This document shows positions 59,097-64,000 of a stretch of 64,000 bases of DNA, piece by piece. The notes beneath the pieces were generated by a model. That model was given only the letters and a program-made list of their open reading frames with translations. It was not told the origin of the DNA and did no database searches. Every line of letters starts with the position of its first letter. Position 1 is the stretch's first letter. Source of the stretch: Clostridium sp. CAG:964 (GTDB lineage Bacteria > Bacillota > Clostridia > Oscillospirales > Acutalibacteraceae); assembly GCA_000435335.1 (NCBI GenBank), contig FR891329.1:63527-127526 (forward strand), read 5' to 3'. The position numbers were made by a program, and so were the translations under genes.

Positions 59097-60368
59097 TTGA
59101 GTACATATGACATACTAATGCTTGTCATTATAATTATATGCATTTGTCTGTCAGCCTTCTTTTCGGCTACAGAAACAGCGTTTTCTACGGTAAGCACCAT
59201 AAGGCTTAAATATCTTACCGAAAGAGGCGACAAGAGGGCAAAGAACGCCTTAAAGGTAACCGAAAATTACGACAAGGCACTTACAACCATACTTATAGGC
59301 AATAATATTGTTAATATTGGCTGTTCCTCTGTAGCTACCGTGCTGTGTATGAATATCTTTGGCGACGCCGGTGCGGCTGTAAGTACAGGTGTGGTTACTT
59401 TGCTTGTACTGACCTTTGGCGAAATACTGCCAAAATGTATAGCAAAGGAAAAGGCTGAAGTAATGTGTATGGGTGTGGCAAGAATTTTGCTAGTGCTTAT
59501 GACGATTTTAACGCCTCTTGTGTTATTTTTTGTTGCGTTAAAAACACTGGCTCTTAAAATTTTTACAAGCGGAACAGTACAGCCGTCTGTTACCGAGGAT
59601 GAGCTTAAGGTTCTTATAGGTACAAGTCAGCAGGAGGGCGTTCTTGAACAGCAGGAAAAAGAGCTTGTGCAGTCTGCACTGGATTTTGACGAAAAAACGG
59701 TGCAGGAGGTTATTACTCCAAGAGTGGATATAACCGCTATTGAGGTAAACGACAGTCCGCAGTCAATAACAAAGCTTGTTATTGACGAACGCTATTCAAG
59801 AATACCTGTTTATAAGGACAGTATTGACAACATAATAGGAATACTGCATACAAGAGATTATTTAGAGGCATTGGCACTAAATAAAGAGCCGGATCTTAAA
59901 AAGCTTATGAAGTCTGCTTTTTATATTTATAAAACCAAAAAGCTGTCGGTTGCGTTGGCAGAGTTTAAAAAGCAGCGTCACCATATGGCTGTGGTTACTG
60001 ACGATTACGGCGGAACCTTGGGTATAGTAACAATGGAGGATTTGCTTGAGGAAATTGTAGGCGATATATGGGACGAAGATGAGGACGAAACGCCGGAATA
60101 CAGAAAAATAAGTGCAACCACCTACAGCGTAAGCGGCGATATGAAAATTTCCGATATGCTGGAGCTGTTTGACCTGCGTGAGGATTACATAGTTAGCGAC
60201 AGCGTTTCTGTAGGCGGCTTTGTAATGGAAAATCTGGGAGATATTCCGGAATCCGGCGACAGCTTTACATATAAAGACACACTAAGCTTTACTGTTATTT
60301 CAACGGTAGAGCAAAGGGTGGAGCAGGTAAAAATTGTATATATTCCGGAGAAGAATTCTAAAGAATAA
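59097..60368 (+). CDS. CNNM/CorC-family membrane protein with CBS domains
   Basis: This 423-residue protein has a DUF21 transmembrane domain (residues 1-170; SAFFSATETAFS, GNNIVNIGCSS, FGEILPKCIAKE), a CBS pair (about 195-315; MEDLLEEIVGDIWDE) and a CorC/HlyC C-terminal domain. It probably exports Mg2+ or other divalent ions. I chose TTG 59097 because GGAGGGA lies 8 bases upstream; an ATG at 59082 overlaps that site. Confidence 0.9.
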   Translation: MSTYDILMLVIIIICICLSAFFSATETAFSTVSTIRLKYLTERGDKRAKNALKVTENYDKALTTILIGNNIVNIGCSSVATVLCMNIFGDAGAAVSTGVVTLLVLTFGEILPKCIAKEKAEVMCMGVARILLVLMTILTPLVLFFVALKTLALKIFTSGTVQPSVTEDELKVLIGTSQQEGVLEQQEKELVQSALDFDEKTVQEVITPRVDITAIEVNDSPQSITKLVIDERYSRIPVYKDSIDNIIGILHTRDYLEALALNKEPDLKKLMKSAFYIYKTKKLSVALAEFKKQRHHMAVVTDDYGGTLGIVTMEDLLEEIVGDIWDEDEDETPEYRKISATTYSVSGDMKISDMLELFDLREDYIVSDSVSVGGFVMENLGDIPESGDSFTYKDTLSFTVISTVEQRVEQVKIVYIPEKNSKE

Positions 60369-60434
60369 GCGTACAGCTTATACAGAGCTAAAAACCAAAT
60401 AAGGCTGTTAAAATATATAAGTCAGCATAAAATA

Positions 60435-60468
60435 ATCATCGTTGTAAAGAATAACAACGGTGATTTTT
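60435..60468 (+). terminator. Terminator overlapping the ribosome site of the next gene
   Basis: 11-base arms with one G-U pair (60435-60445 and 60454-60464) followed by TTTTTAT. The right arm contains ACGGTGAT, the only candidate ribosome site for the following ATG. Confidence 0.7.
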
Positions 60469-60861
60469 ATGTTAAAAAGAATTAAAGAGGATACAATGCT
60501 GTTTTCCGTAGGCGGGCTTGCCTATGGTGCAGTTGAGCTTTTGTGGCGTCACCGTACCCATTGGACAATGATTGTAACAGGCGGTGTATGTCTGCTGGTT
60601 TTGTTTAGAGTTTTCAAAAAAATAAGCAGAGTTAAAGCTATATATAAGTGCGTAGTCGGTTCGGTGCTTATTACTGCAGTTGAATTTGTGGTAGGCTGTA
60701 TTGTTAATTTACGGTTTAAAATGAATGTTTGGGATTATTCGGCAGTTCCCTTTAATATATTGGGACAAATATGTCCATTATACAGCATACTGTGGTTTTT
60801 CCTTACAATTCCTATTTTATTTGTCTGTAAAAAAATGCAGAAGCTTATTAGGCGGCTGTAG
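60469..60861 (+). CDS. CmpB-like membrane protein (putative ABC transporter type IV)
   Basis: This 130-residue protein has four transmembrane helices and the CmpB/PF06541 pattern (AYGAVELLWRHRTHWTMIVTGGVCLL, FNILGQICPLYSILWFFLTIP). Function unknown. Its start lies directly after a terminator hairpin, so independent expression is uncertain. A strong terminator follows. Confidence 0.82.
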   Translation: MLKRIKEDTMLFSVGGLAYGAVELLWRHRTHWTMIVTGGVCLLVLFRVFKKISRVKAIYKCVVGSVLITAVEFVVGCIVNLRFKMNVWDYSAVPFNILGQICPLYSILWFFLTIPILFVCKKMQKLIRRL

Positions 60862-60879
60862 TCATAAAAATATGCATCT

Positions 60880-60930
60880 AAGCGGGCTTTTACTGCGGCT
60901 GAATGCGGCTGCGGCAGAAGCCCGCTTTAT
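60880..60930 (+). terminator. Terminator after the CmpB-like gene
   Basis: 10-base outer arms AAGCGGGCTT (60880-60889) and AAGCCCGCTT (60918-60927) with an inner CTGC/GCAG stem, then TATTC. The following 60931-61254 is AT-rich; I see no gene or sigma-G site that I can support. Confidence 0.8.
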
Positions 60931-61254
60931 TCTGTGTAAGGACACTTTAAATTAAGCCGGAACTTTTAGAAAAATAAAAAAACAAAAATTACAAATTATA
61001 AACCGATACAAACAAAGCACAATAATATTACAACATAGATTTAATAAAACAGCTAAATCGAAAAATCCTTAAGGGGTTTAAGAAACAAGCAAATTATTAA
61101 GGTATGTTGTATAAATCAGAAATATTTAAGCTTTATAATAATGCGGCAGGCAGAGCAAAGGCATATAAAGGCTTGTATTGCAGGCAGTGTGCCAAGCTGA
61201 AGTTAAGCAGACAGACGGCTTGTCGTAACTAAAAATTAAAAGGAGAGAATTAAA

Positions 61255-61452
61255 ATGTCATCAAATAATAATCAGTTAAATATACCGGAGGCAAGAGAGG
61301 CAATGGAGCGTTTCAAGATGGAGTGTGCCAACGAGGTTGGCGTAAACCTAAAGGAAGGCTACAACGGCGATATTACTGCTCGTCAGGCAGGCTCTGTAGG
61401 CGGAATGATGGTTAAAAAGATGATTGAAAGCTACGAGAAGAATATGAAATAA
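61255..61452 (+). CDS. Alpha/beta-type small acid-soluble spore protein
   Basis: This 65-residue protein matches the alpha/beta SASP family (IPEAREAMERFKMECANEVGVNL and GDITARQAGSVGGMMVKKMIE). It coats and protects spore DNA and is degraded at germination by Gpr; the GPR cleavage-like sequence (FKMECANE) is conserved. AAAAGGAG precedes the start. Expression by sigma-G is expected, but no clear site was found. Confidence 0.95.
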   Translation: MSSNNNQLNIPEAREAMERFKMECANEVGVNLKEGYNGDITARQAGSVGGMMVKKMIESYEKNMK

Positions 61453-61499
61453 ACCGCCGCTGAATAATGCATATGCATTAAGCAGCATATAGCTGAAAT

Positions 61500-61552
61500 C
61501 AGCCTGTTTTCTGTGCCGATTTTATATTTGCACAGAGAACAGGCCGACTCTT
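61500..61552 (+). terminator. Terminator of the SASP gene
   Basis: 17-base arms with two wobbles (61500-61516 and 61530-61546); the run-on CTCTTATTT is only moderately U-rich. Confidence 0.65.
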
Positions 61553-61929
61553 ATTTAATACATAAATATTTGAAGAAATAAAGGAATCATTATTGTTTAT
61601 CATAAAAAAAGTTTAATGAATATGTTAAATTAAGAAACAGTCGAAAACTTTTGTTAGAAATAAACAATTCGTATTGTGAAGTAACAGTGAAGAATATTTG
61701 AACAAAATATAATGGCACAACATATTGTGTTGAATTTTAAATAAATCCCAATATAAAGTGATTATTAGCCAAAGGTTAAAATACAGGCGAAAAGTTAGTT
61801 TTTAATTTCTTTACAAAAATATAAAGCAAGACGGCATGTAATAATTGTATAAATACATAAAATTTTACAGCCTGCAATTGTGAAAAACAAACCAAAAAAT
61901 ATTTTTTTCAAAAAATTTTGTTTTTTCTA

Positions 61930-62049
61930 TTGTCATTTTATAAAAAATGAGTATAATTTGTATTGTACCACAAGGTACGGTTAGAAATTAACTAACCCAA
62001 GGGTTACTATATAACCATTTTTTAGATATGTTTAAGGAGGAAACTAACA
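61930..62049 (+). promoter_or_regulatory. pflB promoter and structured leader
   Basis: -35 TTGTCA (61930-61935), a 16-base spacer and -10 TATAAT (61952-61957). The leader of about 85 bases holds GTACC/GGTAC and mutually exclusive stems GGTTAG/CTAACC and TAACCC/GGGTTA, then AAGGAGG before the start. The stretch 61553-61929 is AT-rich and empty as far as I can see. Confidence 0.65.
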
Positions 62050-64000
62050 ATGACTGATTTTAAGCAGTGGAATGGCTTTGAAGGCAGAATTTGGAAAGAA
62101 GAAGTTAATGTTCGTGATTTTATTCAGAAGAACTACACACCATATGACGGTGATTCTTCATTCCTTGTTGGCCCTACAGAGGCTACCGACAAGCTATGGG
62201 GTGCATTACAGGTACTACAAAAGGAAGAGCGTGCCAAGGGCGGCATTCTTGATATGGAGACAGAGGTTGTTACAGGCTTAACAGCTTACGGTCCGGCTTA
62301 TATCGATGAAAATTTAAAGGATTTGGAAAAGGTAGTCGGCTTACAGACAGACAAGCCTCTAAAGCGTGCATTTATGCCATTCGGCGGCATTAAGATGGCT
62401 GAGCAGGCATGTACATCAAACGGTTACACACCTAATCCTGAACTGCATAAGATATTTACAGAATATGCTCGTACACATAACCAGGGTGTATTTGATGCTT
62501 ATACAAAGGAAATGAAGAGCGTTCGTCACAACCACATTATTACAGGTCTTCCTGACACATACGGTCGTGGTCGTATCGTAGGCGACTATCGTAGAGTAGC
62601 TCTTTACGGTATTGATTTCCTAATTGAAGAAAAGAAAAAAGATTTTGAAAACTGCGGCGACGGCACAATGACAGACGACATTATCCGTCTGCGTGAGGAA
62701 ATCACATTGCAGATTAATGCTCTTAAGGGTATGAAGGAGATGGCTAAGAGCTACGGCTTTGACATTTCTGAGCCTGCTAAGAATGCATATGAGGCTGCAC
62801 AGTGGCTGTACTTTGGTTACTTGGCTGCTATTAAGACACAAAACGGTGCCGCAATGAGTGTTGGTAGAATTTCAACATTCCTAGATATTTACATTAAGAG
62901 AGATATGGATCTTGGCGTACTTACAGAGGAGCAGGCACAGGAGATTATCGACCACATGGTTATGAAGTTCCGTATGGTTAAGTTCGCAAGAATCCCTTCA
63001 TATAACGAGTTGTTCTCAGGTGACCCTGTATGGGCTACATTGGAGGTTGCAGGTACCGGTGTTGACGGTCGTTCAATGGTAACAAAGACAGACTACCGTT
63101 TCCTACACACACTTGAAAATATGGGTCCTGCACCGGAGCCAAACCTAACAATTCTTTACTCACCGGCTCTTCCTGAAAACTTCAAGAAGTATGCTGCTGA
63201 AATTTCAATCCGTACAAGCTCTGTTCAGTATGAGAATGATGATGTTATGAAGCCTGTATGGGGCGACGATTACTCAATCTGCTGCTGCGTATCTGCTACA
63301 CAGACAGGTAAGGAGATGCAGTTCTTCGGCGCAAGAGCTAACCTTGCTAAGTGCTTGCTGTACGCTATAAACGGCGGCGTAGACCTAAAGACTCGTGAGC
63401 AGTGCGGTCCTGCATACGCTCCTATTACAAGCGAGTATCTTGACTATGACGAGGTTGTTGCTAAGTTTGACAAGATGATGGATTGGCTTGCAGGCTTGTA
63501 TGTAAATACACTTAACCTGATTCAGTATATGCACGACAAGTATTATTATGAGGCTGCTGAGATGGCTCTTATCGATACAGATGTTCGCCGTACATTTGCT
63601 ACAGGTATTGCAGGCTTCTCACATGTTGTTGACTCTCTAAGTGCTATTAAGTATGCAAAGGTTAAGACTGTTCGTGATGAAACAGGTATGTGCGTAGATT
63701 ATGAGACAGAGGGCGACTTCCCTAAGTATGGTAATGACGATGACCGTGCAGACGACATTGCTGTATGGCTGCTAAAGACATTCTTGGATAAGATTAAGAA
63801 GCACCACACATATCGTAATTCAGAGCCTACAACATCTATCCTGACAATTACATCAAATGTAGTTTACGGTAAGGCTACAGGTGCTATGCCTAACGGTCGT
63901 AAGGCAGGTGCTCCATTGTCACCTGGTGCAAACCCTGCATACGGTGCAGAGCAGAACGGCTTGCTTGCTTCACTAAACTCTGTTGCTAAGCTGCCATACC
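62050..64000 (+). CDS. pflB: Pyruvate formate-lyase (partial, continues past window)
   Basis: 650 codons are visible, starting MTDFKQWNGFEGRIWKEEVNVRDFI behind AAGGAGG. Hallmarks are MPFGGIKMAEQAC, ITGLPDTYGRGRIVGDYRRVALYG, the active-site Cys in SICCCVSATQTGKEMQFFGARANL and GVDGRSM. The glycyl-radical loop lies beyond the window. The enzyme splits pyruvate to formate and acetyl-CoA under anaerobiosis and needs PflA, often encoded next. Codon use is strongly biased to preferred codons, unlike its neighbours, indicating very high expression. Confidence 0.97.
   Translation, partial: MTDFKQWNGFEGRIWKEEVNVRDFIQKNYTPYDGDSSFLVGPTEATDKLWGALQVLQKEERAKGGILDMETEVVTGLTAYGPAYIDENLKDLEKVVGLQTDKPLKRAFMPFGGIKMAEQACTSNGYTPNPELHKIFTEYARTHNQGVFDAYTKEMKSVRHNHIITGLPDTYGRGRIVGDYRRVALYGIDFLIEEKKKDFENCGDGTMTDDIIRLREEITLQINALKGMKEMAKSYGFDISEPAKNAYEAAQWLYFGYLAAIKTQNGAAMSVGRISTFLDIYIKRDMDLGVLTEEQAQEIIDHMVMKFRMVKFARIPSYNELFSGDPVWATLEVAGTGVDGRSMVTKTDYRFLHTLENMGPAPEPNLTILYSPALPENFKKYAAEISIRTSSVQYENDDVMKPVWGDDYSICCCVSATQTGKEMQFFGARANLAKCLLYAINGGVDLKTREQCGPAYAPITSEYLDYDEVVAKFDKMMDWLAGLYVNTLNLIQYMHDKYYYEAAEMALIDTDVRRTFATGIAGFSHVVDSLSAIKYAKVKTVRDETGMCVDYETEGDFPKYGNDDDRADDIAVWLLKTFLDKIKKHHTYRNSEPTTSILTITSNVVYGKATGAMPNGRKAGAPLSPGANPAYGAEQNGLLASLNSVAKLPY

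Noticed and set aside
60931..61254. tRNA or small RNA gene in the gap before the SASP gene
   Set aside because: No cloverleaf, no paired terminator and no promoter convincing enough.

Overview
The window comes from a low-GC, anaerobic, spore-forming Firmicute, most likely an Oscillospiraceae/Ruminococcus-type gut bacterium. The support is a small acid-soluble spore protein and SpoVAC, pyruvate formate-lyase and ferredoxins, and a secreted CotH protein that carries a starch-binding-like module and a type I dockerin. That last combination is reminiscent of the amylosome of Ruminococcus bromii. The species is an inference.

Positions 1-28762 are a transposable (Mu-like) siphophage prophage, read almost entirely on the minus strand; its far end lies outside the window. 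From its attachment end inward it has: transposase-binding repeats and a terminus (28451-28762); a LexA/S24-type repressor facing a Ner-like HTH gene across interlocked promoters and two operator families (27507-27670); MuA- and MuB-like transposition proteins; a run of small early genes including an AbrB-like protein; GemA and a Mor-family activator; Mu gp25/26/27-like proteins; a NusG paralogue; terminase, portal and minor head protein; scaffold, capsid and connectors; tail tube; frameshifted tail chaperones; a giant tape measure; and distal tail and baseplate proteins. At least four intrinsic-terminator-like hairpins lie inside the late operon (18966-19020, 13922-13958, 13803-13827, 8761-8792). 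The NusG paralogue sits immediately upstream of the first one. No Mu C-type late activator is visible, so the simplest reading is a late switch based on processive antitermination. One of these terminators closes a moron: a membrane-protein gene with its own promoter and terminator inserted ahead of the tape measure gene. The minor head protein has an extra C-terminal JAB-like domain followed by a small overlapping gene, resembling a phage polymorphic toxin and immunity pair.

Positions 28763-64000 are host chromosome. Minus-strand genes near the insertion encode a lipoprotein, a small 2[4Fe-4S] ferredoxin, RicT/YaaT and DNA polymerase III delta prime. A plus-strand module (31890-37290) holds a PHP-type phosphotyrosine phosphatase and two fused Wzz/BY-kinases, flanked by two membrane-anchored Ig-like proteins, with no glycosyltransferases. 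Next come a DUF4173-like membrane protein with a 48-bp tandem repeat, an XRE/DUF2975 pair, the CotH-dockerin protein, an Fe-S protein and SpoVAC.

A long plus-strand run (44932-56268) carries cysteine desulfurase, ThiI, an unusual class B sortase, TrmB, a lipoprotein, a two-component system, a DUF1385 protein and PrmC. It is followed by recA-recX, a nucleotidyltransferase, a CNNM/CorC protein, a CmpB-like membrane protein, an SASP and the start of pflB, which runs off the window end.
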